A stretch of 47,382 bases of DNA from Campylobacterales bacterium (lineage in GTDB: Bacteria; Campylobacterota; Campylobacteria; Campylobacterales; Nautiliaceae): positions 1 through 47,382 of the forward strand of contig JALVWY010000062.1 of NCBI GenBank assembly GCA_027023105.1, given 5' to 3'. The notes under the pieces are model-generated. The model searched no databases, was not told the DNA's origin, and was given only the letters and a program-made list of their open reading frames with translations. Shown here piece after piece: positions 1-8,888 of this stretch (position 1 is the first letter of the stretch; each line of letters starts with the position of its first letter). A program made the translations under genes and the position numbers.

Positions 1-39
1 TTTGTTTTTAAAATTATTTTTGATATAATTCTATTCCAC

Positions 40-126
40 GCGGCGGTGGTGGAATTGGTAGACACGCAAGGTTGAGGGCCTTGTGGGCGTTAGCCCGTGG
101 GGGTTCAAATCCCCCTCGCCGCACCA
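40..126 (+). tRNA. tRNA-Leu (anticodon GAG)
   Basis: GCGGCGG/TCGCCGC acceptor stem, CAAGG-TTGAGGG-CCTTG anticodon arm, variable arm, GGGGG-TTCAAAT-CCCCC T-arm, encoded CCA. Confidence 0.95.
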
Positions 127-127
127 T
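107..127 (+). repeat. attL core AAATCCCCCTCGCCGCACCAT
   Basis: Exact 21-bp match to 26993-27013, inside the tRNA 3' end. Confidence 0.93.
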
Positions 128-248
128 TTAAAACTTTTAAACAATTAAACCTCAAACACTTTAATGTTAAACATCCCATCAATTCGTTATTCTGTTAAAC
201 ATTAAACATTAAAACTCCCTTGAAATCTTTGTTGTTATTTTAAAAAAT

Positions 249-290
249 TTGTCCCCAATCTTGCCCCCAAAATCGCATTGTTTTTGCCCC
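249..290 (+). promoter_or_regulatory. Candidate integrase arm-type sites (TTGTCCCC / TTGCCCCC / TTGCCCC)
   Basis: Direct repeats at 249, 261 and 284; the first two recur with the same 12-bp spacing at 26930/26942. Confidence 0.6.
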
Positions 291-366
291 AAAATTTTTA
301 TACAATTTTTTTGAGGGGTATAAAAGTCTTAAAACCCCCGAAAATACGCAAAAAGGAGTTCAAAAA

Positions 367-1632
367 ATGGGGACAAATCTGGGGACAAAAAAGATTACGG
401 ATAGCGTAATTAAGTCTTTGAAGACTACCGGTAAAGAAAAATGGATTAGAATTGAAGAAGGTTTGTATATCCGCATTAGAAATACGGGTAAAAAATATTT
501 TGTAAGCAGATATTCTTTTAACAATAAAAACAAAAAAATAACGCTTGGAGAATATCCCGCTTTAAAACTTGCACAAGCAAGAAAGATGAATTTAGAAATA
601 AGAGAAAAAATTGCAAACGGTATTGACCCTTTGGAAGAAAAACAACAACAAAAAATAAAAAAAGAACAAGAAGAAAAACTTGCAATAGAAGAAAACCTAA
701 ATAAGCACAAGTTTGAAGATGTTGCATATGAATGGCTTGAATACAAAGAACAAAATATTGCAGATGTTACTTACTTTAAATTATTAAGACGTGTAGAAAA
801 TTATTTATTACCTTTTCTTGGAAATAAATTTATTGAAGACATAACAAAAAAAGATGTAATTGAAACTGTTAAAAAATTTAAAAATATACGAACACAAAAC
901 AATACAAAACAGACAACAAAACATTACACTTACAGAGTGGTTTTTAATACATTGAAAGAAATCCTAAAATATGCGGTACATTTTGATTATATAAATAAAA
1001 ATGTTGCAGAACTTGTTGATATAAACAAGTTAGTTCCAACCCCCGAAAAACAGCATTATAAAGCAATAACAGACGAAAAAGAATTTAAAGAACTTTATAG
1101 ATTAATTAAAGAAGCAACATTTCTTAACGAATACACAAGAAACGCATTATTGTTTTTAGCCCAAACGGCATTAAGACCCGGCAATATTAGAAATGCCCGC
1201 TGGGAGAATTTAGATTTAAACGCCCAAATTCTTTACTTCCCCGCAGCGGACATGAAAATGAAGAGAGATTTTCGTTTACCCCTTACAAAAAATCTCCTGG
1301 ATATTATAGCAAAACAAGAAGAACTTACAGGAAAGCAAACCCCTTACATTTTCCCTTCCCCTGTTAATTCTGCAAGAAAAATGAGTGAAAATACGCTTAA
1401 TTTTGCCCTTAAAAGATTAGGATATGACAATCATCATTCACACGGTTTTAGGAGCTCTTTTTCAACAATTTGTTATGAAAAACAAAGAGAACACGGCTTT
1501 TCTGACGCAGTTATTGAAGCACAATTAGCACATATTATCGGAAATAAAGTTGTTCAGGCATATATGAGAAGTGATTTTTTAGAAGAAAGAAGAGAGCTTT
1601 TAAAATGGTGGTATGAGTTTTTAGAGGCTTAA
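367..1632 (+). CDS. Tyrosine recombinase/integrase (P4-like, arm-binding N-terminus)
   Basis: N-terminal DUF4102-like region (YIRIRNTGKKYFVSRY..TLGEYPALKLAQAR), catalytic region LRPGNIRNARW, HGFRSSFST, AQLAHIIGNKV..AYMRSD. Confidence 0.95.
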   Translation: MGTNLGTKKITDSVIKSLKTTGKEKWIRIEEGLYIRIRNTGKKYFVSRYSFNNKNKKITLGEYPALKLAQARKMNLEIREKIANGIDPLEEKQQQKIKKEQEEKLAIEENLNKHKFEDVAYEWLEYKEQNIADVTYFKLLRRVENYLLPFLGNKFIEDITKKDVIETVKKFKNIRTQNNTKQTTKHYTYRVVFNTLKEILKYAVHFDYINKNVAELVDINKLVPTPEKQHYKAITDEKEFKELYRLIKEATFLNEYTRNALLFLAQTALRPGNIRNARWENLDLNAQILYFPAADMKMKRDFRLPLTKNLLDIIAKQEELTGKQTPYIFPSPVNSARKMSENTLNFALKRLGYDNHHSHGFRSSFSTICYEKQREHGFSDAVIEAQLAHIIGNKVVQAYMRSDFLEERRELLKWWYEFLEA

Positions 1633-1724
1633 TTTTGCCTTTTTTGCTTCTCTTTGATGTTTGACACAAAAAAATAATTAGTTATAATTTTATTTTAAAT
1701 TAAATCACTTAAGAAGGAGAAAAA

Positions 1725-2279
1725 ATGAAAAAGATTCTATCAGTTGCATTACTTGGTGCAGTTTTAGGAACAAATGCATTTGCAGGTGGAATTACATATC
1801 TTGGACAAAAAGAAAATACTCTTTCAATTCAAGTAAAACACGTAGATATTAGCGACAGTGGATTAGACGCAGGAGTTGTTTACGGTTTAAGTTACACAAT
1901 ACACAAAGACATCGGACAAGAAGGTGCATGGGGAATGAAGTATGGTTTTGAATTTAACTACGGAAAAATGGATTTCTCTGATAAATCGGGAGACACAACT
2001 TATACTGAGTTTAGTTGGCAAATAGCACCGACTTATACTTTTAATTGCGGAGCAAGAGCATATGTAGGTGGTAAAGTTGGTTATGTAGGTTTTAGTGACA
2101 GCATTACAAGCAGCAATGATAGTAAAAACGGATATGTACTTGCAGGTATTGTTGGAGCGGAATATCCGGTAACAAAACATATCGTTGTAGGTGCGGAAGC
2201 GGAAGTTGGTAGCACATACATTGATACTGAATCTTATTCAACAACAACATTCGGCGGATACGTTGGATATAGATTCTAA
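1725..2279 (+). CDS. Outer-membrane beta-barrel protein (OprF/Omp-like) with signal peptide
   Basis: MKKILSVALLGAVLGTNAFA leader, amphipathic strands, C-terminal GYVGYRF. Confidence 0.75.
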   Translation: MKKILSVALLGAVLGTNAFAGGITYLGQKENTLSIQVKHVDISDSGLDAGVVYGLSYTIHKDIGQEGAWGMKYGFEFNYGKMDFSDKSGDTTYTEFSWQIAPTYTFNCGARAYVGGKVGYVGFSDSITSSNDSKNGYVLAGIVGAEYPVTKHIVVGAEAEVGSTYIDTESYSTTTFGGYVGYRF

Positions 2280-2323
2280 TTTTTTTTTCTTTTCTTTTAG
2301 ATAAAAAACATAAAAGGCAAAAT

Positions 2324-2911
2324 ATGCATAGCTTACCTTTTAATCTCTCACAAGATTCTTTTAATTTTATTGTATTAATTTTAGGAATTGTTTTAGCATT
2401 TTTAATATTTTTGTTCAAAAAAAATAAAGCTGACACTTACCAGTATACAAAATATGAAAGAGAAACATACAATTATGACTTTGATGATTTCAAAACAAAC
2501 ACTAATAAAAAGAACAGGTATTATTACCATTTTTACCGGGATAATGAGAACAACAAACAAAACAATGAAGAATATCAACATAAATCGTATAATAACGACT
2601 CATATAATAATTCATACAATAACTCTTACAATTCTTACAATTATTCATATGATTACAAAACCAATGATAATAATAACAACAAACAAACACATAAAAGTAA
2701 CTTTGATTCAACCGACCCGTTCGAAATTTTAGGATGTTACAGGGATGATGATTTTCAAACAATTAAGAAACAATATTTTAAGCTTATAAAAGAGTTTCAT
2801 CCCGATAAAATTAGAGCGCTTGGTCTTAATGAAGATTTTGTTGCTTTTGCTACATACAGAACTCAATTAATTAACAGAGCTTTCGAACAAATTAAAAAAT
2901 ATTACAAATAA
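2324..2911 (+). CDS. Membrane-anchored J-domain protein, DjlA-like C-terminus, N/Y-rich linker
   Basis: TM FNFIVLILGIVLAFLIFLF; ~100 aa N/Y/K-rich; C-terminal PFEILGCYRDDDFQTIKKQYFKLIKEFHPDK with HPD. Confidence 0.85.
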   Translation: MHSLPFNLSQDSFNFIVLILGIVLAFLIFLFKKNKADTYQYTKYERETYNYDFDDFKTNTNKKNRYYYHFYRDNENNKQNNEEYQHKSYNNDSYNNSYNNSYNSYNYSYDYKTNDNNNNKQTHKSNFDSTDPFEILGCYRDDDFQTIKKQYFKLIKEFHPDKIRALGLNEDFVAFATYRTQLINRAFEQIKKYYK

Positions 2912-3018
2912 ATAAATTCTACTAAATTTTTTACATTTTCTTCTGCTTATTTATTTTTCTTCTTTTCTTCCTATAACATAGCTCCTACCATACAAAAAAA
3001 ATAAAAAAAGGAGCTATT

Positions 3019-3612
3019 ATGTACACAAAATTACTTTTATTTACGGCTGCAACATTTTTACTTTTTTCTACAGGTTGTAGTACAAAAAATCCTAAACCTT
3101 TACAGGAAATAGAAAAACAAAACAATACGATTGAATGCAAAATTTACGGAGAAACTGCACCTTCTTGGATTTGCAAAACACCTATAAAAAAAGGATATTA
3201 CACAGCTACCGGTTTTGCAAAAAAATCTGCTTGGGGGTTTGGGTTTATGCGAAACAACTCAGTTTTAGACGCAAATACGCAAATCGCAAGACAAATAAAT
3301 GTAAAAATCGCAAACTACATAACAAACTATTTAAGTGAGATTGGTGAAAAAGGTGTGGGAGATAAAGCAATAGAACAATTTACGAAGCAAATTGTTTATA
3401 CGACTACATTAAAAAACAGCAAAATTGAAGATATGTGGTTTGACAATGAAGGCAATATGTATGTGCTTGTAACTGTACCTGGAGAGCAAAATTTAAAGCA
3501 AATAAAACAAAAAATAACAAGCAGCTTTAATGATAAAAAAGCTTTGTGGCAGCAATTTAAAGCACAAGAAGCAGAAAAGAAACTTGATAAAGAAATGAAA
3601 GGAGGTGAATGA
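3019..3612 (+). CDS. LPP20-like lipoprotein
   Basis: Lipobox LLFSTGC; LPP20-like ARQINVKIANYITNYLSE region. Confidence 0.65.
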   Translation: MYTKLLLFTAATFLLFSTGCSTKNPKPLQEIEKQNNTIECKIYGETAPSWICKTPIKKGYYTATGFAKKSAWGFGFMRNNSVLDANTQIARQINVKIANYITNYLSEIGEKGVGDKAIEQFTKQIVYTTTLKNSKIEDMWFDNEGNMYVLVTVPGEQNLKQIKQKITSSFNDKKALWQQFKAQEAEKKLDKEMKGGE

Positions 3613-3842
3613 TGTTTTGTTTAAAAGAGCTTAAAAATTTTGAAAATTTTAAATATATGATTGACTTTTGTGATGAGTTGGATTTAGCGTTATTTAACAA
3701 AGAAAACGACGAAATAGAGGCTAAAATTCTTTTAGATTTAGATAATAATTACGTGTTAGTAGATAAAAAAGAAAGGGAAATTGGGAGATTTGACAACTTA
3801 AGAGAAGCTATGAACAAGTTATGGGAGCTAAAAAATGTTTAA
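3609..3842 (+). CDS. Hypothetical protein
   Basis: 77 aa ORF, overlaps neighbours in an operon, RBS GGAGG upstream. Confidence 0.7.
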   Translation: MMFCLKELKNFENFKYMIDFCDELDLALFNKENDEIEAKILLDLDNNYVLVDKKEREIGRFDNLREAMNKLWELKNV

Positions 3843-4500
3843 TAACACTTACGCAAGAACTACGGTTTATAATCTCCCTATTTTTCCTTACACAAATAAC
3901 ATAACAATAATAGGAGATAACAAAAGAATTTTAGCAGAAGCAGCAACAGACTTTGTTTTTAGCTTTTACAGGTTTATGGAAAATGTTATTGTGTTTGACG
4001 CATACAATTTATTTAAAAATCTTGCAAACAGCAAAAATATTTTTGTGACAAATAATACAGATTTTATGAACTTGTATTTAAAATATTTAATAAAAAACAA
4101 AGCTAAGAGTAATTTTTATTTAGTAATCTTAAATGCACATAAACTAAAACAAGAGCTTATTTTAAAACTCTTAAGACAGAACAACAAATTTGTAAAGCTT
4201 GTTTTATTTTATAACAACTATGTTGAAGAATTGCAAGACATTGTTTTTAACACACAAGAAGTAGTGTTTTTTAAAACGCTTAACAATAATTTTATAGAAC
4301 TAAGTAGCAAACTTTGTCTTGAATGCGATGTCTCAATCCCCTTTTTGTTGGGAAAGATGAAAGGATTTATAGTTTGTGATATGCAAAATAGACTTTGTGA
4401 ATTTTATAAAGCAAATTTAGGTCTTAAATCGCATTTGATTTACAACGAAATTACAGAAGTTTTAGAAATACTGCTAAAAGAAGGAATAAAAAATGGATGA
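3835..4500 (+). CDS. Hypothetical protein
   Basis: 221 aa ORF in operon with overlapping starts and stops. Confidence 0.7.
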   Translation: MFNNTYARTTVYNLPIFPYTNNITIIGDNKRILAEAATDFVFSFYRFMENVIVFDAYNLFKNLANSKNIFVTNNTDFMNLYLKYLIKNKAKSNFYLVILNAHKLKQELILKLLRQNNKFVKLVLFYNNYVEELQDIVFNTQEVVFFKTLNNNFIELSSKLCLECDVSIPFLLGKMKGFIVCDMQNRLCEFYKANLGLKSHLIYNEITEVLEILLKEGIKNG

Positions 4501-4891
4501 AAAGATTATAGGAAAATGTATAAAATGCGGTGGTAATATTATAGAAAAAGAGAAATACTATGTATGTGAAAACAGAAAAGCAATAAAAGATGAAAACGGA
4601 AACTGGCATACGGAAGGTTGTGATTTTATTGTGTTTAAAGACACTTTTAGAAGATTTGGGAAAAATAAATTGACAGTAAAAGAGATGAAAAAGTTTCTAA
4701 AAGAAAAAGAAGTTGTGGTAGAACTTGTTAGCAAAAACGGAAATAATTACAAAAAATATGCAATATTTGATGAAAAGTGGAACATTAAAATTGATTTTGA
4801 TACAAATGTTGAGAATGTAAAAAAAGAAAAACCGGTAAAAGAAGAAAACTTAACGGAAAGTGCGGAAGATACGTTAACTTTTCACATTTAA
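4493..4891 (+). CDS. Topoisomerase-type C-terminal zinc-ribbon protein
   Basis: GKCIKCGGNIIEKEKYYVCEN...GCDFIVFKDTFRRFGKNKLTVKEMKKFLKE resembles stand-alone topo IA C-terminal zinc ribbon. Confidence 0.65.
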   Translation: MDEKIIGKCIKCGGNIIEKEKYYVCENRKAIKDENGNWHTEGCDFIVFKDTFRRFGKNKLTVKEMKKFLKEKEVVVELVSKNGNNYKKYAIFDEKWNIKIDFDTNVENVKKEKPVKEENLTESAEDTLTFHI

Positions 4892-4977
4892 GTAAAAGTT
4901 TTTTCTCTATTTTATTTTTTTTTAAATGTTCCTATAACAAAACGTAAAACAAAAAAAACAAAAAAAAAGGAGATATT

Positions 4978-5661
4978 ATGGAAAACAAAAAACTAACAAT
5001 CAAAGAAGCTTATGAAATGTTTAATTCAAACAACGCTAAAGACTTTAATTTTTACTTGATAGACGAAGAAGATGAAAATAACTGTGGTAAAGTTTACAGT
5101 ATAGACAAATATACTAATTTTGGTGCAATAAATCGCTTATATTTAATAAATAAAGAAAATATAAAAAAAATACTGGAAGCTTTTGTTGAAAAGCTTGAAG
5201 ATGAAAATTTGGTAAAAGAATATGATATTAATATTGATATTGATACTTTGAATGAGGTGATTGATGAAATTAAAAACATTGAATTAGACAATATTGATTA
5301 TAACAAAGTGTATAATCTTATTAGTAAAATTGATGAGCAAATTTCTTACGAAATTGTGAATGATGTATTAGACAACAAAAGTAAAGTGATTGAAGAAGAT
5401 TTGAGAAAAAATGAAAGCAGTTTTGATTGTTTATTTGAATACAATTATATTAAAAAATTGATAGAAAAAGAAAAAAACGGTGAAGTATTAGTAATTGCAG
5501 ATGATGATTATTTAACAAGAATTTCTGAATTTGACGAAATTGATGAAAATATTGTGTATCGCATTTTATATTATAAAGATAATTTTAATTTTAAACTTTT
5601 TTGTGAAGAGAACTGTGATAGCTACAAAATTTTAGTACAAACTAAAGAAGAAATCTCTTAA
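4978..5661 (+). CDS. Hypothetical acidic protein
   Basis: 227 aa ORF behind a CCTATAAC promoter-like motif and GGAG RBS. Confidence 0.7.
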   Translation: MENKKLTIKEAYEMFNSNNAKDFNFYLIDEEDENNCGKVYSIDKYTNFGAINRLYLINKENIKKILEAFVEKLEDENLVKEYDINIDIDTLNEVIDEIKNIELDNIDYNKVYNLISKIDEQISYEIVNDVLDNKSKVIEEDLRKNESSFDCLFEYNYIKKLIEKEKNGEVLVIADDDYLTRISEFDEIDENIVYRILYYKDNFNFKLFCEENCDSYKILVQTKEEIS

Positions 5662-5746
5662 TCTTTTTTTTCTTTTCTTGCTACATACATTCTCTTTTGC
5701 TACAAAATAAAATTCTACACACTGCTAAAAATTTGTAAAGAACAAG

Positions 5747-5972
5747 CCTTCCGCAAAAATTTTTAAAAACTTTTTAATAAAACTTTCTAAAAATTTTTCT
5801 ACAGGTTTCTGCGAAATTCTTGACAAATTTTCTTACGCAGTTTTGTTTGATTTATTTTGTCGCAGCAAAAGAGAAAAAAGTTTTTGATAATTGGAGAGAG
5901 TCTTTTAACTTGCGGAAGGTTATCGTCCTCCCGTTGGTCGGGACTGTAACTCTCTCGGTTATCGAAAGCTTA
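5747..5972 (+). other. Structured non-coding segment (ncRNA, leader or origin candidate)
   Basis: IR CCTTCCGCAA 5747-5756/TTGCGGAAGG 5910-5919; GAGAGAGT 5894-5901/ACTCTCTC 5949-5956; TCCCG 5929-5933/CGGGA 5939-5943; direct repeat GGTTATCG 5918 and 5957. Confidence 0.5.
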
Positions 5973-5994
5973 AAAGAATTAAAGGAGCTTGAAA

Positions 5995-6204
5995 ATGAGA
6001 TTTACAAAAGTTAGTGAATTTATTGAGTATGCAAATGAAATTTTAAGAGAAACAAATGAAGATGTAAAAATTGGAAATCTGACTTATGATGTAGTAAATG
6101 TTTTAAAAAAAGTTGACCCTATTGCTTATAGGCAAATTCTTTTAGATATTGCAGACGCAGAAGGTATTGATTTAGATGAGCTTGAAGACGATGAAGACTT
6201 TTAG
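5995..6204 (+). CDS. Small acidic hypothetical protein
   Basis: AAAGGAG before ATG at 5995; 69 aa; ends in an intrinsic terminator. Confidence 0.7.
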   Translation: MRFTKVSEFIEYANEILRETNEDVKIGNLTYDVVNVLKKVDPIAYRQILLDIADAEGIDLDELEDDEDF

Positions 6205-6217
6205 GTCTTCTTTTTTT
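6193..6217 (+). terminator. Rho-independent terminator
   Basis: GAAGAC..GTCTTC followed by T7, overlaps the stop codon. Confidence 0.8.
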
Positions 6218-6599
6218 AATAATTTATGCTTACTGCATTAATTTTATTTAACAAATTATTTAGTTCTAAATTAGCTTTTGCTTTTTGAATAAAAATATTG
6301 AATAATGCTTGTTTCGTAGCGTTTTTGTCTATGTCGCTTCTTTTTAATACTTTAAAGTTACTAAAATCAAAATTATTGATATTTAATTTAAGTAAGGAAT
6401 TATAACTTTCTAAATTAATTTTTCTGCTAAAATTTTGACAATTTCCTCTATCTCCTTGCCCGGTTTCTTTTAATTCTTTTACACATTTATAAGCTAAAAT
6501 ACTGTCTTGTGTTATTTGTGTATAAGCTTTAAGAAAATCAAAAGTGTTATTAGCAAACAAACCTGTAAAAGCAAAAAAAATTAGAATAATTTTTTTCAT
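6216..6599 (-). CDS. Secreted hypothetical protein
   Basis: MKKIILIFFAFTGLFANN signal peptide, 127 aa. Confidence 0.7.
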   Translation of the reverse strand: MKKIILIFFAFTGLFANNTFDFLKAYTQITQDSILAYKCVKELKETGQGDRGNCQNFSRKINLESYNSLLKLNINNFDFSNFKVLKRSDIDKNATKQALFNIFIQKAKANLELNNLLNKINAVSINY

Positions 6600-6796
6600 A
6601 ATCTTATTCCTCCTTTTTTTAATTCTTTTGTTAATTCAAATATATTTTTACAAGGCATACTTAATACATAATAACTATTATTTTGTGTTTTTTTTAATGC
6701 TTGTAAGCTATTATCATAAAACACTGCTATCTCAATACTTTTATCATATTTTTTTAATTTATTTTGCAAAAATTTTAAACCAATTTTTCTAAGCAA
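6596..6796 (-). CDS. Small hypothetical protein
   Basis: 66 aa, overlaps 6216-6599 start; ends KKGGIRL with RBS-like overlap. Confidence 0.55.
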   Translation of the reverse strand: MLRKIGLKFLQNKLKKYDKSIEIAVFYDNSLQALKKTQNNSYYVLSMPCKNIFELTKELKKGGIRL

Positions 6797-6858
6797 TTCA
6801 TATCCTTTTTTTGTTTTTTTATAAATTTTCCTGTAAAGGAAAAGAAGGAATAAAAAAA

Positions 6859-7737
6859 TTACATACTCATACCTGCATCAATTTCGATAGATTCTACAGC
6901 TTCTTTTGCTTGAGCTTCTGCAAATTCACCTTTATTTTGCTGTTCTTTTTGCCCTTCTTCTTGTGCTTTTTCTTCGATATTTTTATCAGCTTCTTGTTCA
7001 TTTTGTTCATCTTTATCAAAAGCTTCTTCTATCTCCTCTTGCTTTTTTTCTGCTTCTTTTTCTTCTAAATATTCCTCTCTCCACCTGTCGTACATTTCGC
7101 CTGTCGCTGCGTCTAAAATATTTTCAGAATTTTTTAATCCTTCTGTTAGCTCCGAGAAAGCGTCTTCTGCAATGTTTTCAATTAAGCTTTGTTTGTCTTC
7201 TTTTTTGTCTTCTTCATCGGGGTTCTCTTCTATTTTTTCTATTTTTACCTCTTCTACCGGTTTTTCTTCGCTTTTATCAAATTCTTCTACATTTATATCC
7301 TCTAAAGCATTATGTATTTCTTCAACCTCTTCTGTACTGTATTCTTTTGAAGAAGGCTCTATTTCTATTTTATTTAGTTCAAACTCTTCTTTAACTGCTT
7401 TTTCTAAATTAAAATCTAAATATTCAAGCTTTCCTTCTTCTCTTAAATTTTTGTTAAGAATAGTTGTAACCTTTTCAGCTCCGATGTTTTCAAGCTCTCC
7501 GTTTTTCACTTTTTCTGTATATTCGTTTATAGCTCTAAACACGCCATTAACTTCAACTTTTGGGAGATTAAGATTTTCCATGTCGCTGTTGCTGTGATAC
7601 TCTTCCCAATAGATTTCGTGGGCTTCTTGTTTTACTTCTTCAAATTTATTTTTAACTATTTCATCAAATTTATTTTCCGCTTCTGTTTGTATATTACTTT
7701 CGTGCTGCTCTTGTATTTCTTCTAATTTTGTTTTCAT
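6859..7737 (-). CDS. Glu-rich, low-complexity hypothetical protein
   Basis: 292 aa acidic ORF with ATG and RBS upstream. Confidence 0.7.
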   Translation of the reverse strand: MKTKLEEIQEQHESNIQTEAENKFDEIVKNKFEEVKQEAHEIYWEEYHSNSDMENLNLPKVEVNGVFRAINEYTEKVKNGELENIGAEKVTTILNKNLREEGKLEYLDFNLEKAVKEEFELNKIEIEPSSKEYSTEEVEEIHNALEDINVEEFDKSEEKPVEEVKIEKIEENPDEEDKKEDKQSLIENIAEDAFSELTEGLKNSENILDAATGEMYDRWREEYLEEKEAEKKQEEIEEAFDKDEQNEQEADKNIEEKAQEEGQKEQQNKGEFAEAQAKEAVESIEIDAGMSM

Positions 7738-7751
7738 TTTTTATTCCTTTT

Positions 7752-7931
7752 TTACATATTTTTAATATTTTTACACAACTGATAATCTAATTTTTTAAAC
7801 CCTGCTACACTTAATTTTTGTTGTTTTAATAAAGAATAATCAAGCTTTTTAAAGCTAGCTACGCTAATTGTTGCTGCAAACACATTTGTACAAACAAATG
7901 TAAGCAATGTTGCAATTAATGCTTTTCTCAT
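7752..7931 (-). CDS. Small secreted protein with an internal duplication
   Basis: My translation: MRKALIATLLTFVCTNVFAATISVASFKKLDYSLLKQQKLSVAGFKKLDYQLCKNIKNM (59 aa); not in ORF track. Confidence 0.65.
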   Translation of the reverse strand: MRKALIATLLTFVCTNVFAATISVASFKKLDYSLLKQQKLSVAGFKKLDYQLCKNIKNM

Positions 7932-8203
7932 AATTCACCTCCTTGTTTACAGGTATTTTTATTAACATCTACTTTTAAAAAGACTTTATTATTGCTTTTT
8001 TGCACATAATCAACTTCATACTTAACACCTTTATTTAGGGCTTTTAGCAAATGTTTATCTTGACAAAATTCTTTTGTAAGTCTTTTTTGTAACGCTTGTT
8101 TTAACGCATTTACCGCATTTTTATGTTTAAATGTGTAAGTTAAATAGTTATTTACATCATTAACAATTAAAGTTGCTATAACTTTATTGTTTTGTGCTTT
8201 TGT
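7928..8203 (-). pseudogene. 5'-truncated or frameshifted ORF upstream of the small secreted protein
   Basis: Open frame TKAQNNKVIATLIVNDVNNYLTYTF...CKQGGEL, no usable ATG/GTG/TTG near the 5' end; stop overlaps next start (ATGA). Confidence 0.45.
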
Positions 8204-8276
8204 TTAATAAGCAAAGGACATTATGAGGGGAAAAACTGATAAAGCAGGAAAACATGTTGCACCATTTTAAATTTTT

Positions 8277-8303
8277 GTCCTATTATTTTTTTTAGGACTT
8301 TTT
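8277..8303 (+). terminator. Possible intrinsic terminator
   Basis: GTCCTA-N10-TAGGAC then T5. Confidence 0.45.
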
Positions 8304-8360
8304 GTTATAGGAGGATTTAAAAAAAATAAAAAACATTTTATACACCGTTTTAAAGATTGC

Positions 8361-8379
8361 CCTCCCCGGTTAGGGGAGG
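8361..8379. repeat. Perfect 7-bp hairpin CCTCCCC-GGTTA-GGGGAGG between two tandem promoter motifs
   Basis: Direct reading; GC-rich in an AT-rich region. Confidence 0.7.
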
Positions 8380-8515
8380 ATATTAAGTTATAGGAGAATT
8401 TTGAAAAAAATAAAAAAAGTAGAGATATTTTTTATAAATTTTGCTATATATTTGTTGACAAGCAATATTTTTATTATAATTCTTTATGTATTTTTATGTA
8501 AAAAAAGGGGATAGA

Positions 8516-8878
8516 ATGAATAATTACTCACCAAATTATATTCTTAACATGCATCAACATCTTGAAAGCATTTTATTAGCAAAATCTCTTACGTGGGGAA
8601 TTATTTTTCTTATTTTTGCTTTTATAACACCTATATTGATTAATATGCTTGCGAATAAACACGAACAAGAAGTTGATTATAATAACAATAATTATAACAA
8701 TCAACACTCTGAAAATTTTAATAATAGAAGAAATTATGAATATCAAGACCAATATAATGATAATGTTACAAATAATACGTATTACAATAATTTTAATGAA
8801 CAAACTACACCATTTCAATCTAGTCAAGAAAAAATAAATATTAAAATAAACAAAAGAAAAAAAAGAAACAATAAATAA
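8516..8878 (+). CDS. Membrane protein with N/Y-rich tail
   Basis: TM SLTWGIIFLIFAFITPILINML then NNNNYNNQ..YYNNFNEQ; ATG 8516 has RBS GGGG. Confidence 0.65.
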   Translation: MNNYSPNYILNMHQHLESILLAKSLTWGIIFLIFAFITPILINMLANKHEQEVDYNNNNYNNQHSENFNNRRNYEYQDQYNDNVTNNTYYNNFNEQTTPFQSSQEKINIKINKRKKRNNK

Positions 8879-8888
8879 AGGACTAACA

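Noticed and set aside
2454-2732. 92-aa ORF of I/M/T-rich sequence
   Set aside because: Alternate frame of the J-domain protein's N/Y-rich repeat.
5820-6014. 64-aa ORF
   Set aside because: No RBS, runs through the structured segment and overlaps the better-supported 5995 start.
6811-7597. Plus-strand ORFs 6811, 6906, 7172
   Set aside because: Antisense of the Glu-rich minus-strand ORF; low-complexity translations.
8223-8270. Plus-strand 15-aa ORF MRGKTDKAGKHVAPF
   Set aside because: Too short and no RBS; probably chance.
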